From contig JAZNMQ010000078.1 in NCBI GenBank assembly GCA_045579745.1, positions 1 to 50,199 of the forward strand: 50,199 bases of DNA. Direction: 5' to 3'. This stretch comes from Flemingiibacterium sp045579745 (GTDB lineage Bacteria > Bacillota > Clostridia > Oscillospirales > CAG-272). The notes under the pieces are model-generated. The model was given only the letters and a program-made list of their open reading frames with translations. It had not been told where the DNA came from and did not search any database. A program made the position numbers and the translations under genes. Positions within the stretch are counted from its first letter, which is position 1; each line of letters opens with the position of its first letter. Positions 17,245-25,328 of this stretch are shown piece by piece.

Positions 17245-17867
17245 TCAGAATTGCACTGACAAAGGGACGAATCGAAAGCAAATCGATCGAAATACTCAAA
17301 AAAGCAGGCTATGACTGCTCCGAGCTCGAGGACAAGGGAAGAAAGCTTGTATTTAAGCTGATCGGCTCCGATATCGAGATCGTGCTTGCAAAGGCGGCTG
17401 ACGTAATAACCTATATCGAGCACGGTGTTTGCGACGTGGGAATCGTCGGCGAGGACACCATTATGGAGCATGGAAAATGGTTCCACGAAATTCTCGATTT
17501 AAACTTCGGAAAATGCAAGTTTGCGCTTGCAGGAATTAAGGGACGCGATTTTTACGAGGGCTACACACAAAAGGTTATTGCCTCGAAGTACCCGAACGTT
17601 ACAAAGAATTACTTCAACAACAAGGGAATTGACGTTGAGATCGTTAAGATCGAGGGCTCAGTTGAGCTTGCTCCGATCCTTAAGCTCGCTGATGCGATCG
17701 TTGACATCGTCGAAACGGGCTCTACGCTTCGCGAGAACGGACTTGAGGTTTACGAGGATGTCGCATACATCTCAACAAGACTGATAGTCAACACAGCATC
17801 AATCAAGCTTAAAAAGGCTGAAATAGACGAGTTTGTTAACAGAATCTCGGCTCAAATCGAAAAATAA
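17241..17867 (+). CDS. hisG: ATP phosphoribosyltransferase, short form
   Basis: A 208-aa catalytic subunit for the first step of histidine synthesis, joining ATP and PRPP to phosphoribosyl-ATP. The N terminus IRIALTKGRIESKSIEILKKAG and the PRPP-binding region IVDIVETGSTLRENGLEV are clear. The length places it in the HisGs class, which lacks the C-terminal regulatory domain and needs HisZ, encoded just upstream with an ATGA overlap. Confidence 0.98.
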   Translation: MIRIALTKGRIESKSIEILKKAGYDCSELEDKGRKLVFKLIGSDIEIVLAKAADVITYIEHGVCDVGIVGEDTIMEHGKWFHEILDLNFGKCKFALAGIKGRDFYEGYTQKVIASKYPNVTKNYFNNKGIDVEIVKIEGSVELAPILKLADAIVDIVETGSTLRENGLEVYEDVAYISTRLIVNTASIKLKKAEIDEFVNRISAQIEK

Positions 17868-17878
17868 CAGGTGATATA

Positions 17879-19150
17879 ATGCAGATTTATAATAAAAATG
17901 AGGTCGACAAGCTTCTTTTAAAGCTTGCCGACCGCGCGGAAAATATTTCCCCCGAAATAATGAATACAGTCGCCGACGTTATTGCCAACGTCAGAAAAAA
18001 CGGCGACAAGGCGCTTCTTGAATATACGGAAAAATTCGACAAGGTTAAGCTTTCCTCACTCTTTGTCAGCGAGGAAGAAAAGGAAGCCCTCATCGCAAGG
18101 GTTCCCGACGAGCTCAAGGCGGCAATTGACGAGGCGGCGGAAAACATCTATGCTTTTCACAAGAGGCAGCTTCAGAATTCGTGGATGACAAGCAGCGACG
18201 GAAAGCTGATGGGTCAGCTCGTCCGTCCTATTGAAAAGGTCGGACTTTATGTTCCCGGCGGTACTGCCGCTTACCCGTCGTCCGTTCTTATGAACGCTAT
18301 TCCCGCAAAGGTTGCAGGCGTCAAGACCATCCGCATAGTTACTCCGCCAAAAGAGGAGGGCATTAATCCCGCGGTCGTTTATGCGGCTAAAAAGGCTGGC
18401 GTTGATGAGATTATTTCGGTTGGCGGAGCGCAGGCTGTTGCCGCGCTTGCTTACGGCACGGAGTCTGTCGGTCGCGTTGACAAGATCGTGGGCCCCGGCA
18501 ATATTTTCGTTGCAATGGCAAAGAAGCTTGTTTTCGGTGCGGTCGATATCGACATGATCGCAGGTCCGAGCGAGGTGCTTGTTATCGCTGACGAGCGCGC
18601 AAATGCCGAATATGTTGCGGCGGATCTGATGAGCCAGGCCGAGCACGACCCGATGGCGGCTTCGATACTTATCACGACATCGAAATCGCTTGCAGACGAG
18701 GTCGTTACCGAGATTGAAAAGCAAAAGGCAAGCCTTGCGCGCCGCGATATAATCGACCGTTCGCTGTCAAGCTATGGCGCGATTATTGTCGTTGACGACC
18801 TTAAGATGGCTGTTGAGCTTTCGAACAAAATTGCGCCCGAGCACCTTGAGCTTTCTGTTGAGAATCCGTTCGAGCTTCTTTCGATGGTTGAAAACGCAGG
18901 CTCGATCTTCCTCGGCGACAATTCTCCCGAACCGCTCGGCGATTATTTTGCAGGTCCCAACCACGTTCTTCCGACAAACGGCACCGCCCGTTTTTCATCG
19001 GCTCTCGGCGTTGACAGCTTTATCAAGAAGTCGAGCTATCTCTATTACAGCCGCGAGGAGCTTCAGAAGATCGGTCAAAAGGTTATAACCTTTGCCGATG
19101 CCGAGGGACTCGGCGCACATGCAAATTCCATCGCAAGACGCTTAAAATAA
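17879..19150 (+). CDS. hisD: Histidinol dehydrogenase
   Basis: A 423-aa zinc enzyme catalysing the last two oxidations, from L-histidinol to L-histidine with NAD. Visible motifs are VGLYVPGGTAAYPSSVLMNAIPA, VDKIVGPGNIFVAMAK, the signature DMIAGPSEVLVIAD, MSQAEHDPMA with zinc ligands, and APEHLELSVENP. The start follows CAGGTGAT. It is 11 bases downstream of hisG. Confidence 0.98.
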   Translation: MQIYNKNEVDKLLLKLADRAENISPEIMNTVADVIANVRKNGDKALLEYTEKFDKVKLSSLFVSEEEKEALIARVPDELKAAIDEAAENIYAFHKRQLQNSWMTSSDGKLMGQLVRPIEKVGLYVPGGTAAYPSSVLMNAIPAKVAGVKTIRIVTPPKEEGINPAVVYAAKKAGVDEIISVGGAQAVAALAYGTESVGRVDKIVGPGNIFVAMAKKLVFGAVDIDMIAGPSEVLVIADERANAEYVAADLMSQAEHDPMAASILITTSKSLADEVVTEIEKQKASLARRDIIDRSLSSYGAIIVVDDLKMAVELSNKIAPEHLELSVENPFELLSMVENAGSIFLGDNSPEPLGDYFAGPNHVLPTNGTARFSSALGVDSFIKKSSYLYYSREELQKIGQKVITFADAEGLGAHANSIARRLK

Positions 19151-19163
19151 AGGGGAAGCCAAT

Positions 19164-20234
19164 ATGCTTACACAACTTATTCCCAAAAAAACGCAAAAAA
19201 TCGAAGAATACACTCCAAACACCACGCCGTGTAAAATCAGGCTTGATGCAAACGAAAGCCCGTTTCTCCCCTCAAAGTCGGTACTCGATGAGCTTTCAAG
19301 GGCTGTTTATTCGATAGATTTCAACCGCTATCCCGACCCGTATGCATCCGAGCTTGTTGCGGCGTTTTCAAAGATCTACCGTGTCGCCCCACAAAATGTC
19401 GTTGCGGGAAACGGCTCGGACGAGCTTATAAGCATCATCTGCACAGGACTTCTCGAGGCAGGTGACAGCGTGAGCGTCGTGCTTCCCGATTTTTCGATGT
19501 ACGAATTTTACAGTAGCCTTTCGGGTGCGAATGTAGTCAAATTCGTAAAGAGCGAGGACTTTGAGGTGGATTTTGATGCGATTCTCGAGGAAACCAAGAA
19601 GAATCGCTCGAAGATCGTTATTTTATCAAATCCCTGCAATCCGTCAGGCTCGATCTGCAAGCGAGAACAGCTTGAGAGATTTATAAGATCATGCGGCTCG
19701 ATCGTGGTCATTGATGAGGCTTATATGGAGTTTTCGATGACGGATGAAAGCGTTATCGATCTTACAGAGGAGTGCGAAAATCTGATCGTGCTCAAAACGC
19801 TCTCGAAGGCGTTCGGCTCTGCGGCACTCCGCCTCGGCTTTGCAATTTCGGGCAAAACGCTCGCATCGACGATCAGAAAGATCAAGAGCCCGTACAATGT
19901 TAACACCGTTTCTCAGGTGTTCGGTCGGATCATTCTCGAGCACTACTCGGATATCGAGGAAAACATAAGAATATTAAAGGAAAATGCGAAATATCTGAGC
20001 GACAGCCTTGCAGGGCTTGACTGCGATAAGATCGCGCGCATCTATAACAGCGCGGCGAATTTCGTATTTGTAAAGCTTACTTCAGCCGAAGCTGCACAGT
20101 CGCTCAAGGCGGAGCTCATGCGCCGCGGAATTGCGATTCGCTGTATGTCGAACGGCTTTATACGCATCACGGCAGGCAGCCGCGACGAAATCGACGAATT
20201 TTTATTAAACTTCAAGGAGGCAATCTGTGAATAA
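19164..20234 (+). CDS. hisC: Histidinol-phosphate aminotransferase
   Basis: A 356-aa PLP enzyme converting imidazole-acetol phosphate and glutamate to histidinol phosphate. It has a class I/II aminotransferase fold, with KIRLDANESPFLP near the N terminus, DEAYMEFS, and the PLP lysine in VLKTLSKAFGSAALRLGF. AAGGGGAAG provides the ribosome binding site. Its last eight bases overlap hisB. Confidence 0.97.
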   Translation: MLTQLIPKKTQKIEEYTPNTTPCKIRLDANESPFLPSKSVLDELSRAVYSIDFNRYPDPYASELVAAFSKIYRVAPQNVVAGNGSDELISIICTGLLEAGDSVSVVLPDFSMYEFYSSLSGANVVKFVKSEDFEVDFDAILEETKKNRSKIVILSNPCNPSGSICKREQLERFIRSCGSIVVIDEAYMEFSMTDESVIDLTEECENLIVLKTLSKAFGSAALRLGFAISGKTLASTIRKIKSPYNVNTVSQVFGRIILEHYSDIEENIRILKENAKYLSDSLAGLDCDKIARIYNSAANFVFVKLTSAEAAQSLKAELMRRGIAIRCMSNGFIRITAGSRDEIDEFLLNFKEAICE

Positions 20235-20823
20235 TCAATCTTGTGAAGCTAAAATGACACGAAATACCCTTGAAACGAATATTACAATGCGCATCTCCCT
20301 TGACGCTGGCGAAAAGCACGGACTTTTCGGCTCAAGCGGTGTCGGCTTCTTCGACCACATGCTTAATTCCTTTGCCATTCATTCGGGAATGGCGATTGAG
20401 CTTACAATGAGCGGTGATCTTAATGTAGACTGCCACCATACGATCGAGGATGTCGGAATCGTTCTCGGAAAGCTGCTTTGTGAAATTGTATCGAAGCGCG
20501 GCAAGCTCGTTCGCTACGGCTGCTCACACATTCCGATGGACGAGGCACTTGCACGCTGTGTTATAGATGTTTCCGGCCGTCCGTTTATCGTTTTTGACCA
20601 CACGCCGACCGCTCCGATGATTGGCGATTACGACACGCAGATGACTCTCGAGTTTTTCCGTGCAGTCGCTTTCAACATGGGCGCGACGCTTCATCTTTCG
20701 GTGCTTTACGGCACGAACGAGCACCACTGCGTCGAAGCTTTATTCAAGGCTTTCGCGCACGCACTTTCCGATGCGCTGACTCTGCGCGACGGTGAGCTTT
20801 TATCGGCTAAGGGAGCATTATGA
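20227..20823 (+). CDS. hisB: Imidazoleglycerol-phosphate dehydratase
   Basis: A 198-aa monofunctional HisB dehydratase; no phosphatase domain is fused. The two metal-binding motifs are visible as DCHHTIEDVGIVLG and NEHHCVEALFKAFAHAL, with FFDHMLNSFAIHSG between residues 38 and 51. The GTG start at 20227 is chosen because AAGGAGG (20215-20221) is six bases upstream, inside the hisC end. An ATG at 20254 is the alternative. It overlaps hisH by four bases. Confidence 0.97.
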   Translation: MNNQSCEAKMTRNTLETNITMRISLDAGEKHGLFGSSGVGFFDHMLNSFAIHSGMAIELTMSGDLNVDCHHTIEDVGIVLGKLLCEIVSKRGKLVRYGCSHIPMDEALARCVIDVSGRPFIVFDHTPTAPMIGDYDTQMTLEFFRAVAFNMGATLHLSVLYGTNEHHCVEALFKAFAHALSDALTLRDGELLSAKGAL

Positions 20824-21452
20824 AAAAGAGAATCGGAATCATAGATTACGGAATGGGCAATCTGCACAGCGTTAAAAACGCGCTCGATTTTATCGGTGCA
20901 GACAGCTTTGTTTCGGACAAGATCTGCGAGCTTTCGTCTGCCGACGGACTGATCCTGCCCGGAGTTGGTGCGTTTCCCGACGCGATGGAGCGGATCAATT
21001 CGCTTTCGCTTTCAGATTTTATTCGCGAATATGTAAAAACAAAGCCTGTGCTTGGAATATGCCTTGGCATGCAGCTTCTTTTTGACAAAAGCTATGAGTT
21101 TCGTGAGTGCGAGGGGCTTTCGCTCATCCACGGCGAGGTGGTAAAAATGGCGCCCGAGGGTCTGAAGGTGCCTCATATGGGTTGGAACAGCTTAAAGCTT
21201 CAGAACAGCTCGCCCCTTGTCGCTTCGCTTTCTGACGGCGATCAGGTGTATTTTGTACACTCCTATTACGCAAGGGTTGCAAATCGCGAAAATCTCATCG
21301 CCACTACCGATTACGGAATGGATATTACCGCGATAGTTCAGAGCGGAAACGCTTACGGCTGTCAATTCCATCCCGAAAAGAGCGAATCGGTCGGCCTTGG
21401 CATTTTAAAGGAATTTCGGAGGATCGTAGATGATAATATTACCTGCAATTGA
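20820..21452 (+). CDS. hisH: Imidazole glycerol phosphate synthase, glutaminase subunit
   Basis: A 210-aa class I glutamine amidotransferase that feeds ammonia to HisF. The nucleophile is Cys81 in LGICLGMQLLF, and the His/Glu pair is in GCQFHPEKSES near the C terminus. It overlaps hisB by an ATGA and hisA by 23 bases, so expression is tightly coupled. The partner HisF is encoded one gene further down. Confidence 0.98.
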   Translation: MKKRIGIIDYGMGNLHSVKNALDFIGADSFVSDKICELSSADGLILPGVGAFPDAMERINSLSLSDFIREYVKTKPVLGICLGMQLLFDKSYEFRECEGLSLIHGEVVKMAPEGLKVPHMGWNSLKLQNSSPLVASLSDGDQVYFVHSYYARVANRENLIATTDYGMDITAIVQSGNAYGCQFHPEKSESVGLGILKEFRRIVDDNITCN

Positions 21453-22152
21453 TATATTGGGCGGAAAATGCGTCAGACTTACAAAGGGCGCATACGAAAC
21501 TGCTGCGCAGGTTGCCGATGACCCTATCGAAACCGCGCTGTCATTTGTCAGTGCCGGTGCAAGCTATATTCATATGGTGGATCTTGACGGTGCAAAAGAG
21601 GGAAGCCGCATAAACAGCGACATCTACACCGAGGTTGCAAAGCGTGTTTCCGTTCCGATCGAGGTTGGCGGCGGAATCCGCGACATGGACACTATCGAAT
21701 ATTATCTTGACAAGGGAATCGACAGAGTAATAATCGGCTCAGCCGCGCTGAAGAATCCCAAGCTCGTTCGCGATGCGACGCGTCTTTACGGGGAGCATAT
21801 CGCTGTCGGAATTGACGCGCTTGACCGAATCGTCAAGACCTCGGGCTGGACCGAGGATTCGAGCGTTGACTTCATCGAGCTTGCAAAGCTTATGGAGGAT
21901 ATGGGTGTGCGCTATGTCATTTTCACCGATATTTCAAAGGACGGCACACTTTCAGGACCGAATTACGAGCAGCTTGCTGAGCTCTCAAATGCCGTTTCGA
22001 TGAACATTATCGCAAGCGGCGGAATCCGCGATATCGAAAATATAAGAAAGCTTACAGAAATGAAGCTTTACGGCGCGATCTGCGGAAAATCCATCTACAG
22101 CGGCTCGCTTGATTTATCCGAAGCGATCAAGGTCGCAGAAGGCGAGGCGTGA
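21430..22152 (+). CDS. hisA: ProFAR isomerase (phosphoribosylformimino-5-aminoimidazole carboxamide ribotide isomerase)
   Basis: A 240-aa beta-alpha barrel isomerase. The opening MIILPAIDILGGKCVRLTKG, the phosphate-binding EVGGGIRDMDTIEYYLDKG and IASGGIRDIENIRKL are hallmarks, with the usual half-barrel symmetry. GGAGG lies just before the ATG, inside hisH. It is followed by hisF after one base. Confidence 0.98.
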   Translation: MIILPAIDILGGKCVRLTKGAYETAAQVADDPIETALSFVSAGASYIHMVDLDGAKEGSRINSDIYTEVAKRVSVPIEVGGGIRDMDTIEYYLDKGIDRVIIGSAALKNPKLVRDATRLYGEHIAVGIDALDRIVKTSGWTEDSSVDFIELAKLMEDMGVRYVIFTDISKDGTLSGPNYEQLAELSNAVSMNIIASGGIRDIENIRKLTEMKLYGAICGKSIYSGSLDLSEAIKVAEGEA

Positions 22153-22153
22153 C

Positions 22154-22912
22154 ATGCTTTCAAAAAGAATCATACCATGCCTTGATGTCAAGGACGGAAG
22201 AGTTGTTAAGGGCGTCAATTTCGTCGAGCTTCGCGATGCGGGCGATCCCGTTGAGAGCGCGAAGTTCTACAACTCGCAGGGAGCTGACGAGCTCGTTTTT
22301 CTCGATATTACAGCTTCAAGCGACAAGCGCAAAACCATCACCGATGTTGTAGAGCGCACTGCGCGCGAGGTGTTTATGCCGCTTACTGTCGGCGGAGGCA
22401 TTCGCACGGTTGACGATTTCCGCGAGATTTTGCTTGCGGGAGCTGACAAGGTTGCGGTCAATTCCGCGGCGGTTTTAAACAAGCGCATCATCTCAGATGC
22501 GGCTGACAAGTTCGGCAGTCAATGCGTGGTTCTTGCAATCGATGCAAAGAAGCGCGAGGATGGCGGCTTTACCGTTTACATCAACGGTGGCAGAAAGGAT
22601 ATGGGCATCGACGCTGTCGAGTGGGCTATCGAGGGCGAAAGGCTTGGCGCCGGCGAGATACTCTTAACCTCAATGGATGCTGACGGAACGAAAAACGGCT
22701 TTGATATTGAGCTTACCAAAGCGATCTCCGAGCGTGTTGGCATTCCCGTAATCGCGTCGGGCGGAGGCGGAAGCGTCGGACATTTCACGGATGTTTTTGA
22801 GAAGACAGGCTGTGACGCGGCTCTCGCCGCAAGCTTGTTCCACTTCCGTGAGCTTACGATTCGCGAGGTCAAAGTGCATCTGCGCGAATGCGGAATTCAG
22901 GTTCGACTTTAA
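22154..22912 (+). CDS. hisF: Imidazole glycerol phosphate synthase, cyclase subunit
   Basis: A 252-aa beta-alpha barrel cyclase that turns PRFAR and ammonia into imidazole glycerol phosphate and AICAR. RIIPCLDVKDGRVVKGVNF, LDITAS, VGGGIRTVDDF and LTSMDADGTKNGFD are diagnostic. The frame is open back to 22109, but the start at 22154 matches the family and lies just after the hisA stop, implying coupled translation. Confidence 0.98.
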   Translation: MLSKRIIPCLDVKDGRVVKGVNFVELRDAGDPVESAKFYNSQGADELVFLDITASSDKRKTITDVVERTAREVFMPLTVGGGIRTVDDFREILLAGADKVAVNSAAVLNKRIISDAADKFGSQCVVLAIDAKKREDGGFTVYINGGRKDMGIDAVEWAIEGERLGAGEILLTSMDADGTKNGFDIELTKAISERVGIPVIASGGGGSVGHFTDVFEKTGCDAALAASLFHFRELTIREVKVHLRECGIQVRL

Positions 22913-22952
22913 TTTTAAAAATTTCGCCGCCACTTGCGGCATGGAGAATAAC

Positions 22953-23297
22953 ATGATTGATACAAATGTTGATTTAGGGGTGTTTTTTAGAAAATCCGAG
23001 CTCATCCCTGCAATAGTGCAGGATGTCACAAACGGCGAGGTATTGATGCTTGCCTACATGAACAAGGAATCGCTCGGGCTGACACTCAAGACCGGTTACA
23101 CATGGTTTTGGAGCCGTTCAAGAGGCGAGCTTTGGAATAAGGGCGCGCACTCAGGCCATCTTCAAAAGGTAATCAGCATCGACTACGACTGCGATGAGGA
23201 TACGCTTCTTGTAAAGGTCGAGCAAACAGGTGCCGCTTGCCACACGGGAAACAGAAGCTGTTTCTACCGAACACTAATGAAAGCTGACGAAGAATAA
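22953..23297 (+). CDS. hisI: Phosphoribosyl-AMP cyclohydrolase
   Basis: A 114-aa monofunctional HisI, opening the purine ring of PR-AMP. VLMLAYMNKESL, TWFWSRSRGELWNKGAHSGH and the metal-binding CDEDTLLVKVEQTGAACHTGNRSCF are clear. The frame is open back to 22791, overlapping hisF, but the start at 22953 has GGAG (22943-22946) at good spacing. A hairpin GCCGC/GCGGC (22926-22940) lies directly before the ribosome binding site. The usual fusion to HisE is absent, and hisE is a separate gene. Confidence 0.97.
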   Translation: MIDTNVDLGVFFRKSELIPAIVQDVTNGEVLMLAYMNKESLGLTLKTGYTWFWSRSRGELWNKGAHSGHLQKVISIDYDCDEDTLLVKVEQTGAACHTGNRSCFYRTLMKADEE

Positions 23298-23320
23298 GCC
23301 TTGTGCTGAAAGGAATAACA

Positions 23321-23650
23321 ATGAACGATAAAGTATTAAACGAACTCTACGCGGTCGTTGCTGACCGCAAACAAAATCCCGAGGAGGGCTCCTACACCTG
23401 CTATCTTTTTGAAAAGGGTCTTGACAAGATCCTCAAAAAAGTTGGCGAGGAATGCTCCGAAACGATAATCGCCGCAAAGAATGGCGATAATTTCGAGCTT
23501 AAAAACGAGCTTTCCGATCTTTTCTATCATCTAATCGTGCTTATGAACGAGCGCGGACTTGCGCTTGAGGAGGTTCTCGGCGAGCTTGATGAAAGATCCA
23601 AGAAGATCGGCAATCTCAAGGTAATGAAAAACGTTGACCGCAATACTTGA
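23321..23650 (+). CDS. hisE: Phosphoribosyl-ATP pyrophosphatase
   Basis: A 109-aa MazG-like all-helical enzyme removing pyrophosphate from PR-ATP. SYTCYLFEKGLDKILKKVGEECSETIIAAK and ELSDLFYHLIVLM contain the acidic metal-binding residues. GAAAGGAAT precedes the ATG at 23321; the frame is also open from GTG 23303. Last gene of the his operon. No clear terminator follows, and the sequence passes into repeat DNA. Confidence 0.96.
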   Translation: MNDKVLNELYAVVADRKQNPEEGSYTCYLFEKGLDKILKKVGEECSETIIAAKNGDNFELKNELSDLFYHLIVLMNERGLALEEVLGELDERSKKIGNLKVMKNVDRNT

Positions 23651-23731
23651 TTTAAGCGCATCGCCTGATTGAGAATTAATAAAGCATACGTGCTTAGGCT
23701 GCTTCTCATAAGGATGCTTACCCGTCACTCG

Positions 23732-23756
23732 GTAGGGGCGATGTGCGTTCGCACGA
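23732..23756 (+). repeat. Single GTAG-headed REP-like palindrome
   Basis: GTAGGGGCGAT followed by GTGCGTTCGCAC, a GTAG head plus short hairpin. The head and the preceding bases (ttacc, about eight bases, then cggtaggggcga) match the left half of the REPIN at 29656. It appears to interrupt a segment that is continuous in the related inverted copy near 30421-30450. Confidence 0.6.
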
Positions 23757-23779
23757 GATACAAATACACCAACAAATTT

Positions 23780-23820
23780 CGGCGGAGTGATTGTTTTCTC
23801 TGCCGATTTTGTGTTATAAT
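23780..23820 (+). promoter_or_regulatory. Hairpin plus promoter ahead of the RAYT gene
   Basis: CGGCGGAG (23780-23787) pairs with CTCTGCCG (23798-23805). A -10 TATAAT lies at 23815-23820, with TTGTTT (23791-23796) 18 bases upstream as a weak -35 inside the hairpin loop. The same block exists inverted at 30376-30450 without a RAYT gene. Confidence 0.6.
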
Positions 23821-23835
23821 GGAATGGTGATATAA

Positions 23836-24354
23836 ATGGATAGAGAAAAAGGATTACCGAAAAGAACGCATCCGCGACTTGACAATTATGATTATAGCTC
23901 TGCAGGTGCATATTTTGTGACGATCTGCACTCAAAATAGACGGTGTGTGCTATCTCGCATCGTAGGGCGGGGGCTTGCTCCCGCCGAAACAAATGGAATC
24001 GAATATACTTTGTTTGGGAAGATTGCCGAAAAACAATTATTATTGCTCGAAGATCGCTATTCCAACCTCACGGTTGATCGATATATAATTATGCCTAACC
24101 ATATTCATGTTGTTTTGATTTTGAATAGCGAGGCGGCGGGAGCAAGCCCCCGCCCTACGATCATGGATATGGTTTGTGCGTATAAATCGTTAACAACGAG
24201 AGAATGCAAGAAGATGGGTTTTACCGACAAATTATTCCAAACATCATTTCACGAGCATATTATCCGTGGTCGAGAGGATTATGAAGAAATCGTGAATTAC
24301 ATTTACGAAAACCCTATCCGCTGGCATTACGACGAATTGTACGCAGAAGATTAG
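23836..24354 (+). CDS. REP-associated tyrosine transposase (IS200/IS605-like Y1 family)
   Basis: A 172-aa HUH-type single-strand nuclease related to IS200 TnpA and to RAYTs. The HUH motif is MPNHIHVVLIL with His89 and His91, and the C terminus has the conserved YIYENPIRWH; Tyr157 there is a possible but unproven catalytic residue. Two REP sequences lie inside the gene at 23962-23985 and 24135-24158 as an inverted pair. They are translated in frame as VGRGLAPAE and AAGASPRPT and fall in loops that vary in length across the family. The frame is intact and has its own promoter, so it may be active. Confidence 0.88.
   Translation: MDREKGLPKRTHPRLDNYDYSSAGAYFVTICTQNRRCVLSRIVGRGLAPAETNGIEYTLFGKIAEKQLLLLEDRYSNLTVDRYIIMPNHIHVVLILNSEAAGASPRPTIMDMVCAYKSLTTRECKKMGFTDKLFQTSFHEHIIRGREDYEEIVNYIYENPIRWHYDELYAED
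23962..23985 (+). repeat. REP sequence inside the RAYT coding region, plus orientation
   Basis: A 24-nt GTAG-headed palindrome with GGCGGG/CCCGCC arms around GGCTTGCT. It is identical to the complement of 24135-24158 and of 34399-34422, and differs at one base from 34347-34370. Confidence 0.9.
24135..24158 (-). repeat. REP sequence inside the RAYT coding region, minus orientation
   Basis: The exact reverse complement of 23962-23985, ending in CTAC. Together the two frame 149 bases of RAYT coding sequence in the same head-out arrangement as a REPIN. Confidence 0.9.
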
Positions 24355-24445
24355 GGGTATAGTTTTTACCTAGTACGTTTATAATACAAAGACGAAACCT
24401 GCAAAAAAACAGAACAATAAGAATTTGACAAAAAGAGGTATATCA

Positions 24446-24826
24446 ATGAAAAAGTGGTTGTTTCCCTTTACTTCTGCAATCATTTCTATTGTTATATTTT
24501 TACTAATCGGGGTATTAGGTGTTTTAGGAAATGGTGACGGCACGGGGTATGGCGGAGTAGTAATTGTCTTATGTGGGATAATATTCTACTGCGTGATTGT
24601 GGTCCCCGCAATGTGCTTCATGTATTCAAAGCGTTGTTTATCAGGGGAAAGGTTTCGTGTTCTTTTCACCCTTTATCATTCGTTTCTTATAGCTTTGCCT
24701 TATCTTATCTTGTTTTTCAAGGATAACGAAACCTTCCATTATAGCGTCATCTTCTTTGCATGGTGCGAATTATGGTCTTTGCTCGGACTCATAAAATTCA
24801 GGCGTAAAAACCAAAAACAATATTGA
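24446..24826 (+). CDS. Small membrane protein, function unknown
   Basis: A 126-aa protein with four predicted membrane helices, roughly at residues 4-28, 38-61, 73-93 and 97-119, with short polar loops. I do not recognise a family. The start at 24446 follows AAAGAGG; the frame is open seven codons earlier without a better site. It is transcribed towards the leftward gene at 24930, and a terminator at 24859-24900 lies between them. It sits in an accessory patch next to the RAYT gene. Confidence 0.65.
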   Translation: MKKWLFPFTSAIISIVIFLLIGVLGVLGNGDGTGYGGVVIVLCGIIFYCVIVVPAMCFMYSKRCLSGERFRVLFTLYHSFLIALPYLILFFKDNETFHYSVIFFAWCELWSLLGLIKFRRKNQKQY

Positions 24827-24858
24827 TTGATAAATTGGAATTTGAACAGCAAAGGAAC

Positions 24859-24900
24859 ACCCCCGACAGACCTTAAAATTCTGTCGGGGGTTATCATTTT
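24859..24900 (+). terminator. Rho-independent terminator between convergent genes
   Basis: A 12-bp stem ACCCCCGACAGA (24859-24870) with TCTGTCGGGGGT (24880-24891), followed by TATCATTTTTAT. It closely matches the terminator at 151-190, including flanking bases. It sits between the membrane protein gene (ending 24826) and the leftward gene ending at 24930. Confidence 0.85.
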
Positions 24901-24929
24901 TATGAGCAGCAGCCTTTTTGCACATGCTT

Positions 24930-25328
24930 TTAGTTTTCGGGCGGATTTTCCTCAAAATAGCGTATTGCACGGTCGCGAATACGGCGGAGCGTTGATTCGC
25001 TCACGTTAAGCTTTTCGGCGGTTTCTGTCATATTCAGGCGTGATACAAAGTGCAGCCGCAGAAAGAGCTTGCAAGGCAGCAGCGAGGGCGTTTCGGGAAT
25101 TTCATCTATGGTGCGCTCGATAGCTCGAAGCTTTTCGCTGATCTCGTCTGCTTCACGCTCAAGCTGAGCTTCCCAATCCTCATCGAGCGTATCTCTGCTG
25201 ATAAGCCCTGAGCTTATATCGGCAAGAATCTTGCGGCGTTCGGCCTTTTTAGCGTTCAGGCTCCGCAGATACCAATTATACCGCGAGAAATACTGAAGCT
25301 CGTTATCGTAGTTAAAGATCCTCACCAA
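24930..25328 (-). CDS. Sigma-region-4-like DNA-binding protein, phage or mobile-element type
   Basis: A 132-aa protein. The first half is helical and highly charged, probably a coiled coil (about residues 20-75). The C terminus carries a helix-turn-helix (FVSRLNMTETAEKLNVSESTLRRIRDRAIRYFEE) like sigma-70 region 4 and like small phage late-gene activators. I cannot name the family. It overlaps the upstream gene by 17 bases, so the two form one leftward operon driven by the promoter at 25658-25686. Regulation of a lost or distant element is one possibility. Confidence 0.7.
   Translation of the reverse strand: MVRIFNYDNELQYFSRYNWYLRSLNAKKAERRKILADISSGLISRDTLDEDWEAQLEREADEISEKLRAIERTIDEIPETPSLLPCKLFLRLHFVSRLNMTETAEKLNVSESTLRRIRDRAIRYFEENPPEN

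Noticed and set aside
22791..22952. Upstream extension of hisI into hisF
   Set aside because: The extra 54 residues are basic and low in family similarity. The ATG at 22953 has a proper ribosome binding site and matches HisI N termini.
23962..24158. CRISPR-like repeat pair
   Set aside because: The two copies are inverted, not direct, and lie inside a transposase gene. They are REP sequences.
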